This document shows, one piece after another, positions 26,001 through 36,429 of a DNA stretch of 64,000 bases. The translations under genes and the position numbers were made by a program. How positions within the stretch are numbered: the first letter of the stretch is position 1; each line of letters begins with the position of its first letter. The notes beneath the pieces were generated by a model. The model saw nothing but the letters and a program-made list of their open reading frames with translations, did no database searches and was not told where the DNA came from. Source of the stretch: Castor canadensis (lineage: Eukaryota > Chordata > Mammalia > Rodentia > Castoridae); NCBI RefSeq assembly GCF_047511655.1, contig NC_133387.1:39970853-40034852 (forward strand), given 5' to 3'.

Positions 26001-26280
26001 ACATCACCAACCTATTGGTCAGCTGAACTTGGAAGAGGGGAAAGAAAGGCTGTTGCTTGGTGGGGTGGCAAAGAATAGCCATTGAAAATTTTTGTACGCC
26101 TGATTGTTTAGTCACGTCCGTTAAGGTAGAATGAATGTAGATCATTTTTGCAGTGCTCTGAACTGGGCTTCTCCCTACTTACACGCAGATTTGCGTGCAT
26201 TCGAGAATAGATGATGACTAACAAAGACAGGGCTGCCCTAACCTGCTCCCTTCTTCCCCATTGACAAGATATTTTACTGT
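23061..26280. other. Intergenic upstream of GPR85, no named repeats
   Basis: About 3.2 kb in which I recognise no clear transposon, unusual for this window. A CRE/AP-1-like TGACATCATGACA lies at about 25434-25446 and a long T-run near 23744-23758. Low repeat content fits a constrained regulatory region, but that is inference. Confidence 0.4.
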
Positions 26281-26329
26281 GCTTTTTATTTATTTATTTT
26301 TTTCATTCTCTCTCTCCCCATCCCCCCAG

Positions 26330-26932
26330 TTAACCTGCAAATTCAAAGGTCAGCAGGGGAAATCAACTAAGAAGAATTCTAAAAGAAGCTTCCCATGCTT
26401 TGGACTACCCTAAAAGAGAGGAAGACAATGTTCCGGGAAGGCGAGGGTTTCGGGGCTCTGGGGCGGAGGCGGGCATCCCGGGTACGGTGGCTTTGTGCGC
26501 TGTTTTAGGGGAAGAGGATGGGCCTGAGGTCCCGAACGAGCCTGTCCAAGCCCCTCACTTCAAATGCGGGGAACGAAAAGTTCAGAACCAGCCACAGGGG
26601 GATGAAAGCCTAATTTTGCCGGTGGAACTGGACAGGGCATTCCACAAACGCAGTCAGCGCTGGATGCGGGCAGCGGCTCCCGCTGGCTCCACCGAGGCTG
26701 AAGCAGCCCCTGCCGCCGCCCTCGCCACCGCGCCGCCGCCGCGGCCCCTGCGTTACTGGGGGAGACGGTGCCGCTGCGACAGGGGAGGACGCGGCTGGAG
26801 CTCAAGGAGGCTCCAGCGCGCAGGCGCCGCCGAGCCCTGCCTGGATGCTCAGTCAAGGCACTTAGGGGGAAAAAAATCAGCAATTTATAGAAAGAAGAAG
26901 CTATAGTCTGTCGGGATATCCAACACCAACAG
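26330..26932 (+). promoter_or_regulatory. GPR85: GPR85 CpG-rich 5' region and untranslated exon
   Basis: The most CpG-dense segment of the window (about 26430-26870), with GCC repeats at about 26706-26750. It ends in a good splice donor: CAACAG then GTAGGA, cut after 26932. A strong acceptor-like signal (long pyrimidine tract ending CCCCCCAG at 26322-26329) precedes it. The segment may therefore be an internal 5' UTR exon for transcripts starting further upstream, a first exon, or both. The 168-codon open frame at 26400-26906 is low-complexity and has no recognisable domain, so I do not call it a gene. Assignment to GPR85 rests on the downstream gene on the same strand. Confidence 0.6.
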
Positions 26933-27027
26933 GTAGGAGGCTATACTCTCGGTTAAGTCTGAGGGAGGGGGTTTGCTCAGTGTGGATGAAACTGCAGGTT
27001 CACCAGGAAAGAGCTCTCCCTGAGGGC

Positions 27028-27045
27028 TTTTTTTTTTTTTTTTTG
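27028..27045. repeat. Poly(T) run
   Basis: About 18 consecutive T inside the GPR85 5' intron. Confidence 0.9.
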
Positions 27046-27220
27046 ACAATAAACTGCATAATGGAAGTACATTCAGACAATGCATCTTCTGTAAGGCTTA
27101 ATGAGAGCTCCGTTTCTGGAAAACGTTGCAAGACTGGGGAATATTAGACTGAGAATCTCCGGCAGCCCTTCCCTTGCAGCATAGAGGCATTCTCTCTCCC
27201 CATCTTCTCGTATGTAATGC

Positions 27221-27221
27221 A

Positions 27222-27252
<31 letters not shown>

Positions 27253-27292
27253 CCCTGTCCCTCTCCCCCCTCCCCACCCCCCATTCCACCCC
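27221..27292. repeat. (CT)n and C-rich pyrimidine repeat
   Basis: Near-perfect CT repeats for about 30 bases, followed by a C-rich pyrimidine stretch. It lies 290 bases after the GPR85 5' donor. Confidence 0.93.
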
Positions 27293-28471
27293 CCATTATA
27301 AATCCAGGGGTGGCGGATTTCAGGTTTCGTAATGTTGCATGATGCTATCGGTATTTACCCGGGGATGTACCGGTGGGGAAATTAAAATCCAGTTTTGCTT
27401 GGGCTTCCATGAGCATATTCCGGGCAAGTGAGAAGTAGCAAAGGAAACACGCTTCGTGGGAATAACAGAGGAAGCTGATTTCCCTGGTGGCTCCCAGGCA
27501 CCTAGAGACAATGTGCATTTTGTTTTAAAATAAAGCCACTTGCTATTTGTAACAAAGATTATCACTGTAAATGAGAAAGGCTTAATTGCCTAATAAATAC
27601 AGGTTCATGTTATATTCATTTGAATCCAGGCAGCCAAGGTTTACAAATGGAAGTGCATTATTCCCTGGGTGTGTTTCCCTGGCCAATATTTACATTAACC
27701 ATTTTTAATAATCATGTGGGCTTAAAAGAGACAAGATTTGCCAAAAATGGGGGATGGGGTAGGAAAGGAAAGACAAAAGATTAAATCACATCAAATCTTG
27801 AGGAAAGTTCCTATTAATTTTGATGTCTAACATTGAAATTAGGTTTAAGATGAATCAACAAATACTCTTATGCAGCATGAACAGTAGCACTTGAGTTAAA
27901 AGACATAGATTTTGCAGAGATTCTTTGGATCTGTAGAAGAGGAGGAACTGTCTGTAAAACACTGACAGAACTAACAGACTTCAAATAAATGTAGCTAGCC
28001 TCCCCTCTGTCTCCTATCAGCAATCTTGTTGATTCCATTGCAATACTAGTGATTAATTCTTGGGCTAGCATATTTTACAACTCTGGAACATTTTATTCCT
28101 TCTCTTCTGAAGGTGCTCCATCAAATGTTTGTTCTTTAGAAGAGGGACATTTTTAAAACTCACCCAGCTAAGAAAATTAAGCAAGCCAATCCTCTGAAAT
28201 CTCAAGCAAAATTTACTTATTAAAACAAAGAATAGCATTCAAAATTAAAACTTTATTTGCTTTCCCAAAAATGAACAGCTTTATGTTAGCACTGACATCA
28301 TTGCTTGTTAACTTAAGAACTGATAGCTCATTTTTTTTTTCAGATATTCTGGTGGCAAATCAAATGGAAGAAAAGAGGAAGCATGACTGCAGATCGAATC
28401 AGTTCTTTTTGTGGATTATACTTTCAGTAAAATGTATGGATCTATCTTTTCCTTGTTCCTCTATCTAGATC

Positions 28472-28486
28472 ATGAGACTTGACTGA
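28472..28486 (+). promoter_or_regulatory. GPR85: Minimal upstream ORF in the GPR85 5' leader
   Basis: ATG AGA CTT GAC TGA encodes only MRLD. It starts 3 bases into the coding exon and ends 27 bases before the GPR85 start codon. It is in the same frame as the main ORF but closed. Short uORFs this near a start often lower translation and allow reinitiation. That role is inferred here. Confidence 0.6.
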
Positions 28487-28513
28487 GACTGTATCCTTAT
28501 CCTCCATCCATCT

Positions 28514-29626
28514 ATGGCGAACTATAGCCATGCAGCTGACAACATTTTGCAAAATCTCTCGCCTCTAACAGCCTTTCTGAAACTGACTTCCCTGGGTTTC
28601 ATAATAGGAGTCAGCGTGGTAGGAAACCTTCTGATCTCCATTTTGCTAGTGAAAGATAAGACCTTGCATAGAGCACCTTACTACTTCCTGCTGGATCTTT
28701 GTTGTTCAGATATCCTCAGATCTGCAATTTGTTTTCCATTTGTATTCAACTCTGTCAAAAATGGCTCTACCTGGACTTATGGGACTCTGACTTGCAAAGT
28801 GATTGCCTTTCTGGGGGTTTTGTCCTGTTTCCATACTGCTTTCATGCTCTTCTGCGTCAGCGTCACCAGATATTTAGCTATCGCCCATCACCGCTTCTAT
28901 ACAAAGAGGCTGACCTTTTGGACGTGTCTGGCTGTGATCTGCATGGTGTGGACTCTGTCCGTGGCTATGGCGTTCCCCCCAGTTTTAGACGTGGGCACTT
29001 ACTCATTCATTAGGGAGGAGGATCAGTGCACCTTCCAACACCGCTCCTTCAGGGCTAATGATTCCTTAGGATTTATGCTGCTCCTTGCTCTCATCCTCCT
29101 AGCCACACAGCTTGTCTACCTCAAGCTGATATTTTTTGTCCACGATCGAAGGAAAATGAAGCCAGTCCAGTTTGTAGCAGCAGTCAGCCAGAACTGGACT
29201 TTTCATGGCCCTGGAGCCAGCGGCCAGGCAGCTGCCAATTGGCTAGCGGGATTTGGAAGGGGTCCCACACCACCCACCTTGCTGGGCATCAGGCAAAATG
29301 CAAACACCACAGGCAGAAGAAGGCTATTGGTCTTAGACGAGTTCAAAATGGAGAAAAGAATCAGCAGAATGTTCTATATAATGACTTTTCTCTTCCTAAC
29401 CTTGTGGGGCCCCTACCTGGTGGCCTGTTATTGGAGAGTTTTTGCAAGAGGGCCTGTAGTACCAGGGGGATTTCTAACGGCCGCTGTCTGGATGAGTTTT
29501 GCTCAAGCAGGAATCAATCCTTTTGTCTGCATTTTCTCCAACAGGGAGCTGAGGCGCTGTTTCAGCACAACCCTTCTGTACTGCAGAAAATCCAGGTTAC
29601 CAAGGGAACCTTACTGTGTTATATGA
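28514..29626 (+). CDS. GPR85: Orphan G-protein-coupled receptor 85 (SREB2), 370 residues
   Basis: Recognised as GPR85/SREB2, a brain-enriched class A orphan receptor of the SREB family (GPR27, GPR85, GPR173), extremely conserved in vertebrates. Seven membrane segments are visible, approximately at residues 25-47, 58-80, 97-119, 138-159, 186-208, 287-308 and 320-342. N-glycosylation sites are N3 (NYS) and N83 (NGS). C94 and C172 are placed for the conserved disulfide. The DRY motif is TRY (118-120), the CWxP region is LWGP (297-300), and NPxxY is replaced by NPFVCIF (335-341), all family traits. The third intracellular loop (about 209-286) is long and glycine/alanine-rich. The coding region is one exon, and the length equals the family standard. 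The start ATGGCG has G at +4, and an in-frame closed uORF lies just upstream. Known links include neurogenesis, brain size and schizophrenia-related behaviour in mice. The ligand is unsettled. Confidence 0.98.
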   Translation: MANYSHAADNILQNLSPLTAFLKLTSLGFIIGVSVVGNLLISILLVKDKTLHRAPYYFLLDLCCSDILRSAICFPFVFNSVKNGSTWTYGTLTCKVIAFLGVLSCFHTAFMLFCVSVTRYLAIAHHRFYTKRLTFWTCLAVICMVWTLSVAMAFPPVLDVGTYSFIREEDQCTFQHRSFRANDSLGFMLLLALILLATQLVYLKLIFFVHDRRKMKPVQFVAAVSQNWTFHGPGASGQAAANWLAGFGRGPTPPTLLGIRQNANTTGRRRLLVLDEFKMEKRISRMFYIMTFLFLTLWGPYLVACYWRVFARGPVVPGGFLTAAVWMSFAQAGINPFVCIFSNRELRRCFSTTLLYCRKSRLPREPYCVI

Positions 29627-29986
29627 GGGAGCGTCTGTAAATCTTTAGCCTTGTGAAACACTAACCTTCTCTGCTAAGCAATTGTGGCCTGTAGCCATAT
29701 CTTGAGAAGAAATTCAAGAATGGGATCAGCAGTTATAAGGATTTGGGCAACACTCTGCAGTCTTTGCAATAGTTCACCTATAATCCTACTTTAAATCTCA
29801 GAGTGATCCTGCTGACTGCCCACGAAGGTTTGTAATTAAGTAAGGACCAAACCACTGCCCTAAGTTTCTTTCTGTGGTTGAAAACTAGATAATGAAAGTA
29901 GCAGGTGCTAAGTATCAGTGCTAAATGCTGTGTATATCACTACATATGAAAAAAAAAATTGAAAATCCAATTGCATTGGACATCTT

Positions 29987-29992
29987 AATAAA
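29987..29992 (+). terminator. GPR85: Proximal poly(A) signal of GPR85 (AATAAA)
   Basis: Canonical hexamer 361 bases after the stop codon. It would give a short 3' UTR. Confidence 0.4.
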
Positions 29993-30428
29993 TTAAGTTG
30001 ACATGAGGTAAATGTGTCGATAAAATCTAATTTTAGATGTTTGAAGACTTTAAAGCATTTCATACTATTTTTGTTTTGCAAAGACTAAACTATTTGGGGA
30101 CTTAAAGTACTGTAATTCACTAAAGACGTGCCATGAATTATTGGAATATCACACTTAAAAACGCCTTGTAAGTTTGGGGAAGCATTCCAAAGCAGTATAC
30201 TGATTCCAATTAGTGTTTACTTTTTTTGTATTAATACATTTCTCTTTCTAAATACCACTTTCCCTACCTACTAGTGAAATTGTTAGCATTGAACTGTATT
30301 ATGTGGTTTTGGTTGATTTAGTATAAAAGTTTTCCTATTCATTTATATTTTACAAATGCTAGATATTGGTCTGGGAGGCAACACTAATGGTACCAACTGA
30401 TCACAACTGAGCAGTTCAAATAATGCAG

Positions 30429-30434
30429 AATAAA
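30429..30434 (+). terminator. GPR85: Middle poly(A) signal candidate of GPR85 (AATAAA)
   Basis: Canonical hexamer about 800 bases after the stop, followed by TGTTGCC within 12 bases. Confidence 0.35.
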
Positions 30435-31677
30435 CACATGTTGCCTTAAAGGGTTATCTAGTATCCTTCATCTTGTTTAGCATTGAAGCAAATAATCAAG
30501 GGATATCAAATCAGTAATTGGTCATGATCATTCATATGGAAGTGCATGGAAGATTATTTAATACTTTTTCCTTTTTCCTCACATGGTTTGAAAATTAAGG
30601 TGCACATCCCTGGAATAATGAGATTTTCTTCCGAGGTGTGCTACCCATTCTAGCGTGTTCTAAGAAGCAGGCAGTTGATGTATGTTCATATTTTAAGTCA
30701 GCTGTCTGTCAAGGGGAGACCACAGCCTTAGTATGACATCCTGCACAATTTGTTAAGCATTTATTCTACGGAAGGCACAGTCTTGTTTATACTTTCTGCA
30801 CATTCAGTGTATTGGTCGTTTAAATTATTTTAGTTTTAACTTGTGAAAGCTTATAATATGAGTTTTGGTATTTTAGAAATACATTAGATTCTGTGAGTCT
30901 CATTCTTTAAGATACAGATGTGTGAACTTCAATATAAAGTTGCATTTGCCAAAATTTATCCGTGTAGCCTGTTAATTTTCTTGGAGTAAAGTTTACATTT
31001 TTAGCATATATATATACATATACAACAGATTTTTTAAAATTTGGGATGTAAGCACAAACTAGGAAGATTAGTTTTATTATGATTTTATTTTTTGATTTTT
31101 AAGTTTTTATAGCTACTATATTCTGGAACTGGAAATATGTGAATGATAGTGAGCATACAGCTGACAAATTGACAAAATATTACCTGTAAAAATATTGTTT
31201 GATGGCTTTTTATAATCATCCTTGTATTTATTCTTACATGCTAGTAGGATTTAGAAATGCCTACCTGCCCAAAAGTTTCAATATAATTATTACTCTTTGG
31301 GGCCAAGACGTTTAAGGTTCCAAATATAGAACTTGTGGAATGGTTTACAATAATATTATGACAAAAACAGAGAAAGTTGTTCTTATTTTTTGTTTGGTTT
31401 TATTGTTTTGTTTATGGGGTTTTTTTTGTATATGAAAAATTATATTAAGAATCTGGTAGGGCTGAATTTCTTATTGCTACAGTAGTTCTATAAACAGAGT
31501 ATCAATACAAATAAGAAAAAACAATGACTGAAATGCTTCAGTGATACACGCACCATTCAGTTTTGTTCACATAAGTACAGCTCAAGCCATGATTTAGTGG
31601 CATTTTGGTCTCATTTTATACCAAAGTTGAATGAACCTGAGACAAAGTTTAATGCACAATAGTGAGTTGGATCTAGT

Positions 31678-31683
31678 AATAAA
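31678..31683 (+). terminator. GPR85: Distal poly(A) signal candidate of GPR85 (AATAAA)
   Basis: Canonical hexamer followed by CTCCTTGTTGTC, a plausible GU-rich element. The first recognisable repeats (MIR) begin about 100 bases later, which fits the gene ending here. Confidence 0.45.
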
Positions 31684-31789
31684 GACTCCTTGTTGTCACT
31701 AAAACACAAGAAAGAAAATGTTATCATAAGATGTTCTGATAACATTTAACAGATACAAAAAATTTTACAGAAAAGACAATTATAATGAT

Positions 31790-32030
31790 TATCCTTATTG
31801 AGAACTTTGATTAGAGATTCAGATATCACCAATAATCATTATAAAATTCAACAGTAATCTTTAGGCCAGAGAGAACAGGCCTTACCAACACTTACCTCCA
31901 TTATTTAGACAAGAAAACTGAGATGTGGATTAAGAGCAGGAAATTGAAGAATGAAGAACAGTGAGACTGCCTGGTTCCACCTACCTATTTGAAGTAACAG
32001 ATTCGAACAGATTGGGCAAATGACCAGTCC
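31790..32030 (+). mobile_element. MIR-like fragments, plus strand
   Basis: CCATTATTTAGACAAGAAAA then CTGAGATGTGG matches the MIR 3' core. A second MIR-like start, GACTGCCTGGTTCCACC, follows directly. Confidence 0.5.
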
Positions 32031-32814
32031 AATGATCAGCTCAGCAAATACAGCTGAACCATAATAGTGTTTTCCATTTAAACCTATTCTTGACTAAATT
32101 GGCATTTTCAGGTCAAAGGGAGAAGCAATGGATGAAACACTTCCCTGGCTAATCAACAGTATTTGTGAGTCAATGAGTTTTAGTATAAATCCTGCAAAAT
32201 AAAAGGCTACTTCACAGTGTTTTTATGAAAATCACAGTATCTATTTTGCCATTCTAATGTTCAATATTTAAGAATAGTTGGTAACTAATTTAACTTGTAA
32301 ATGTTACTAATCTTCAACATTATCATTGGGGAGTCTAACTTCTCTGTGAAAAAGACTCATTATCAATAATAATGGGTCCCTCGGACTAATTACACATCAG
32401 AGCTGAAAGGTCTTTAAATTGTTTTGCATCATAGTGGTGATATGTTTGCATAGATGTGTCCATATTCTCTCATCTGATTTCTTTGGTGCTCATTGGATTT
32501 ATTTGTGAGATGCCTAGGAGGAACTAGGCATTTGGTGTATAACTGTGTAATCCCATGTGGATGTTAACTAAGGCTAAAGGAAGTGAGTAACTTGTCTAGT
32601 TTCCCAATTTAAAGACACAAAACTAATCACAGTGATCTGATGAAAAAAAAATGTATAGATAGGACAATCTATTGACTCAATTATCTTCTCTAGATGTTAG
32701 CTAACTGGATTTCAGCACCAGCATTTAGCATAAACTTTTATTGATTTGTCATTGTTATCATGTGGGTATGGCCACTTACCAACTTGCCCTTAATCCCATG
32801 AGTGCTACCTGAAT
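32031..32814. other. Intergenic, nothing recognised
   Basis: AT-rich, no supported gene. Confidence 0.4.
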
Positions 32815-32960
32815 TGTTTACTCATTTATTTATTTCTTCAGCAAATATGCTGTGCACTGGGCTTGGTGCTGCGGGCTCAGTGGAAAATATGGCAGAACAG
32901 TCTTTCGTTAAGATTTCTTAGTCTAGTGACAAAGAAACAACAAATATGTGGTAGCAATGA
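32815..32960 (+). mobile_element. MIR/L2-like fragment
   Basis: CAGCAAATATGCTGTGCACT then GGGCTTGGTGCTG resembles the widespread MIR-type core AAATATTTATTGAGCACCTA … CACTGTGCTAGG. Confidence 0.45.
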
Positions 32961-34979
32961 GTTATTCCATTTCTAAGATGGAGAAGGTACTAATGGCTGT
33001 AAGTTGACTGTTTTTCTTTTTCCCTCCAGTGCCTTATCTCCTACTGTTGCCCAATGTTCCATGGAATCTTTTATATCATACTCCCTCAACCCAGAGAGGG
33101 TCCCCTTCTATTCTACTCAAAATATGAGGAATCTTTCACCCACACTTAGATGACTCACCATAGTGTGTTTTGGAACCAATTCCCATGTTGTTAATTCTAT
33201 GTACAAAATCACAGTGAAACCTAGTTGCCAAAGTTTCCTGCCCTGCTACCCACTCCTTTAGCACCACCCCCTGTCCTGATTGTTCATTTATACAAGAAAG
33301 ATTTTAATTCTTTCAAGAGACAACTAGAGGTGAGTCTTTTCTGTTATTTTTGAATATTTGAGTATTTTCAGATTAACATGAGAATTCCTGGGTAATGTGC
33401 AGTCAAATGAAGTTCTTGTTTGTGTGCATCTTAGTGATGACTCTCAGGGGACCTATCCTGGTGCCATGCAAAAATGGGCATAATATGTGAAACAATGTGC
33501 ATTTTTTATTACTAAAGCATGCTACCCCTTGAGCATTTTTATTGCTCTTTCTGGAAATATAACAAAAGTCCAAAAAGTTGATTTGCTCTCCAAAATGTAT
33601 TTCTATTACAAACACAATGACACATATTTATAGTTATACAAATATACAACTAAGCCACATCATAATGAGTTGTGCGGCAACTGGAATTACTGTAGGAAGA
33701 TTTCAAACAGAAACAAAACTCTTCACATCTGTGTATTCACCATTAGACAAATTAATTCACTATTTTATTCCATGAGTAACATAAACTATGTTATTACCAT
33801 ACATACAAAATCCAGCTTATCTTAATTCCATATTTAAAGAAGAAAGAAGCTAAAATGCAAATAGTCATGTTTCAAATACTGGCTAATGGCATTAATCAAG
33901 ACAGATGGTCACCAGATTTGTGGGTTACTTATGATTCTCAAATCTTGTGAGTTTGTTTACCTATGCAAAATTACATTAGTTTTATGTTGGTTAATATTCT
34001 CTTACAAATGTTTTGAATGGACATTGCAGGATCTACTAAGATAATTATTTACTGCTGAAATTTCTGTTGTTATTCTCAACTGTGGGCTTGTCAGTGTTCT
34101 TTGATTTTTTTCCATTCTCTCAGAAACTTATTTACCCCACATTAAAATGATAGAACTGCTCAACCTTGAGGTGCAAATTCATCATTTGTCTGCATAGTGG
34201 TTCAAATGAAGAAACCATTTTTATTTTTCACCATCAGACAAAATAGTCAAATAAGTTAAAGGTATATTGGAAACTGGAGAAATGTAGAAAAGATTTTGGG
34301 ACTAGAGGAATGGATAATTCTTTTCATTTTGTGCTGCAATGTTTGAGGCTCTAAAAAGTATAATAAAACTAAAATGGTGGAACTTTATAAAAATATTATG
34401 TAAATAAGATGTGGTTTTTTAAAATAGGGAAGGAAATTTTACACCATCTTCTTTTGTCAAAAAGATTGTGTTCATTAACTGTTCAAACACTTTGGGTTAA
34501 AAAGCTTTTAAACCCAATTTTTCTCTCACCATACCAAACAGTTAATATAAGGCCTGAAAGCCCCCCAGAGGAAAGCCAGGAGAATGTGTTTCCCCCAGTT
34601 GCTGTAGAAGAAAGTGTCCAAGAAGCCATAGTTCATTTGGGTTTGGAATTATTCATACCTAGCATTCACAGCCAGACCCTAGCTCCTTCTGAGGCCACTG
34701 GATGACATGGTCCTCAGAAAGACAGGTTTCCAAGTTTGGCCTAGAGGCAGAAAGCAGTTTCTTTTCCTTCTCTCTGAGTTTGGAAAATAATAGATTGTCA
34801 TCAACACAAATATTAAAACTGATATTCTAATGCATGACCTGGTTTATTTGAGGTTTCAAATATACAGTAAAATTCTGAACCATTTCACTTACATGGGAAT
34901 GTATTGAAGATCATGAGATGAGGAAGCAAGTCATTTATTTTACTGTTGGGAAAATAACAAACAAATACTATTACAATTT
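32961..34979. other. Intergenic, nothing recognised
   Basis: AT-rich. The 98-codon frame at 34409-34705 has no domain I recognise and no gene context. Confidence 0.4.
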
Positions 34980-35185
34980 TTGGAGCAATACTAAAGTTTT
35001 GAACTCAGGCCCTTGTGCTGGATAGCCTCCTTATTACCTGGGATTACAAGCATGTGCTACGACTGCCCAGCTTGTTCTTTGTAATAGGGTCTCCCTACCA
35101 TTTTGCAGGGACTGCCTCAAACCACGATCCTCCTATGTCCACCCTCTAAGTAGCTGGGATTTCAGGCACACCATGCCAGGATAAT
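34980..35185 (-). mobile_element. Diverged B1+ID-type SINE, minus strand
   Basis: TTTTGAACTCAGGCCCTTGT (ID-like half), then CTGGGATTACAAGCATGTGC and AAGTAGCTGGGATTTCAGGC (B1-like blocks). Confidence 0.7.
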
Positions 35186-35428
35186 TATGCTAATTAAACT
35201 TTTAAAGACTGAATTGATAGCCAAGCTTGTACTAGCTACATTAACTAGTTGCTTCTTTTGATAAATTTAAGGAAGAAAAAATTTTATTAAATAGATAAAA
35301 GAAAAGTTTGTGCTTTTCTCCTCCATCAAAGAACATGTTGAATTTAAAGTTCATTTTCTTTAGTCAAAGGGAATTTTTGATAATTTTTAGTAAGCATTTT
35401 CATTTAGATATACTTCAATTCAATATTC

Positions 35429-35467
35429 ATATATATATATGTATAAATATATATATATATATATATT
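35429..35467. repeat. (AT)n microsatellite with an interruption
   Basis: Two AT runs separated by GTATAA. Confidence 0.93.
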
Positions 35468-35989
35468 CATGATCAAATTCCTTAGCTTTTTCATGCTTCA
35501 GCAATAAAAAGGAGATTGCAGTAGTATATACGAATATAATTCCCAGGGCTCTTGAGAAGAGTCAATGAGTGCATCCTTGTAAAGTCCTTAGTAGAGAGCC
35601 TAGCATCTCAAGCAGGCTTTCCTTCCTTCTCTAATGAAGTTAATTTCTAGCAGTAGAGGCACAGACACATTATAAGACAGTGTGATAAGTGCTGTAAGGG
35701 AGGACTGTGACGAATGGTAAAGGCACACAGAAGAGCGATTAGCTCTGTGAAGGTGGGAGAAGGAAGGTGAGATAGAAAAAGTGGCAACTGAACTGATTCT
35801 TGAAGGGTAATTTTAATTCCATCTGCTTGACAGCGTTGGGAAAGCCACTTCAGACAGAAGGAGTAACATGAACAAAAGAATCTTTGAAAGCTCCTGATGT
35901 GTTCAGCAGAGGGATCCACTAACCAGAGAAGTTTATGTGGCGAGTCCAGAGCTTAGGCACTAGAAAAGGAAAGCCAGAATTGTGCTGTG

Positions 35990-36385
35990 ATTAGGAAGCA
36001 TAAGATTTAAAGGTGTAAGTCTGTAGTCTGTCCCTTACTAGTTCTGTGATCCTGACTCCCTGAGTCTCAAGTTGTTTCTCTTTAAGCTGGAAAGTAAATA
36101 GTAGCAACTATTACTTTTAAAGATTTGCTTTGAAGATTAAATTTAATAAAAATAACTATTAAGTACTATATGCTGAGCAGTATTCTAAACATTTTTTATA
36201 TATTAATTCATTTCATTATAAGTAGGTGCTATTAGTAATTATAATTTACAAATTTAAAAGCTGAAACAGACAAGTTAAGAAACTTGCACAAGTTAGTAAT
36301 AGGCAAAGCATGAATGTAAAGCACTTAGTACCCTACCTAGCCCAGAGCTGACACTCAGAAATATTGACATTGTGATTGTTGTTGC
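35990..36385 (+). mobile_element. MIR element split by a second MIR
   Basis: The outer MIR is visible as TGTCCCTTACTAGTTCTGTG … AAGTAAATAGTAGCAAC (to about 36140) and a 3' end like TACCCTACCTAGCCCAGAGC … AGAAATATTGACATT (36325-36378). Between them lies another MIR-like core (about 36150-36315: ATATGCTGAGCAGTATTCTA … AAGTTAAGAAACTTGCACAA). Confidence 0.55.
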
Positions 36386-36405
36386 TACTGCTGCTGCTGT
36401 TAATT

Positions 36406-36421
36406 AAAAAAAAAAAAAAAA
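36406..36421. repeat. Poly(A) run next to a short (CTG)n
   Basis: About 16 A, preceded by GCTACTGCTGCTGCTGTT. Confidence 0.85.
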
Positions 36422-36429
36422 GAAGGTTA

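Larger units (their letters stand above)
26933..28468 (+). other. GPR85: Probable 5' UTR intron of GPR85
   Basis: It runs from the donor at 26933 to the acceptor at 28467-28468 (pyrimidine-rich CTTTTCCTTGTTCCTCTATC then TAG). A second acceptor-like T10-CAG ends at 28343, so an alternative exon start at 28344 is possible. The only GT after it that could serve as a donor, at 28427, would leave a 42-base intron, too short. If used, exon 28344 therefore runs straight into the coding exon. The intron holds an A/T run and the CT repeat listed separately. Confidence 0.55.
29627..31700 (+). other. GPR85: GPR85 3' UTR (extent estimated)
   Basis: AT-rich DNA with no transposon I can recognise for about 2 kb, as expected for a conserved 3' UTR. 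It contains AATAAA at 29987-29992, 30429-30434 and 31678-31683. T-rich and ATTTA-like elements are frequent. Which signal is used cannot be told from sequence. Confidence 0.55.

Noticed and set aside
26400-26906. 168-codon open frame in the CpG-rich GPR85 leader
   Set aside because: GC-rich low-complexity composition keeps several frames open on both strands here. There is no domain, and it lies in a probable untranslated exon.
28699-29013. Alternate-frame ORF of 104 codons inside GPR85
   Set aside because: It overlaps the strongly constrained GPR85 frame and has no features of its own. A shadow of the real gene.
29239-29640. Alternate-frame ORF of 133 codons over the end of GPR85
   Set aside because: Shadow frame of the same coding exon.
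34409-34705. 98-codon ORF on the plus strand
   Set aside because: No recognised domain, promoter or splice context. Chance frame in AT-rich DNA.
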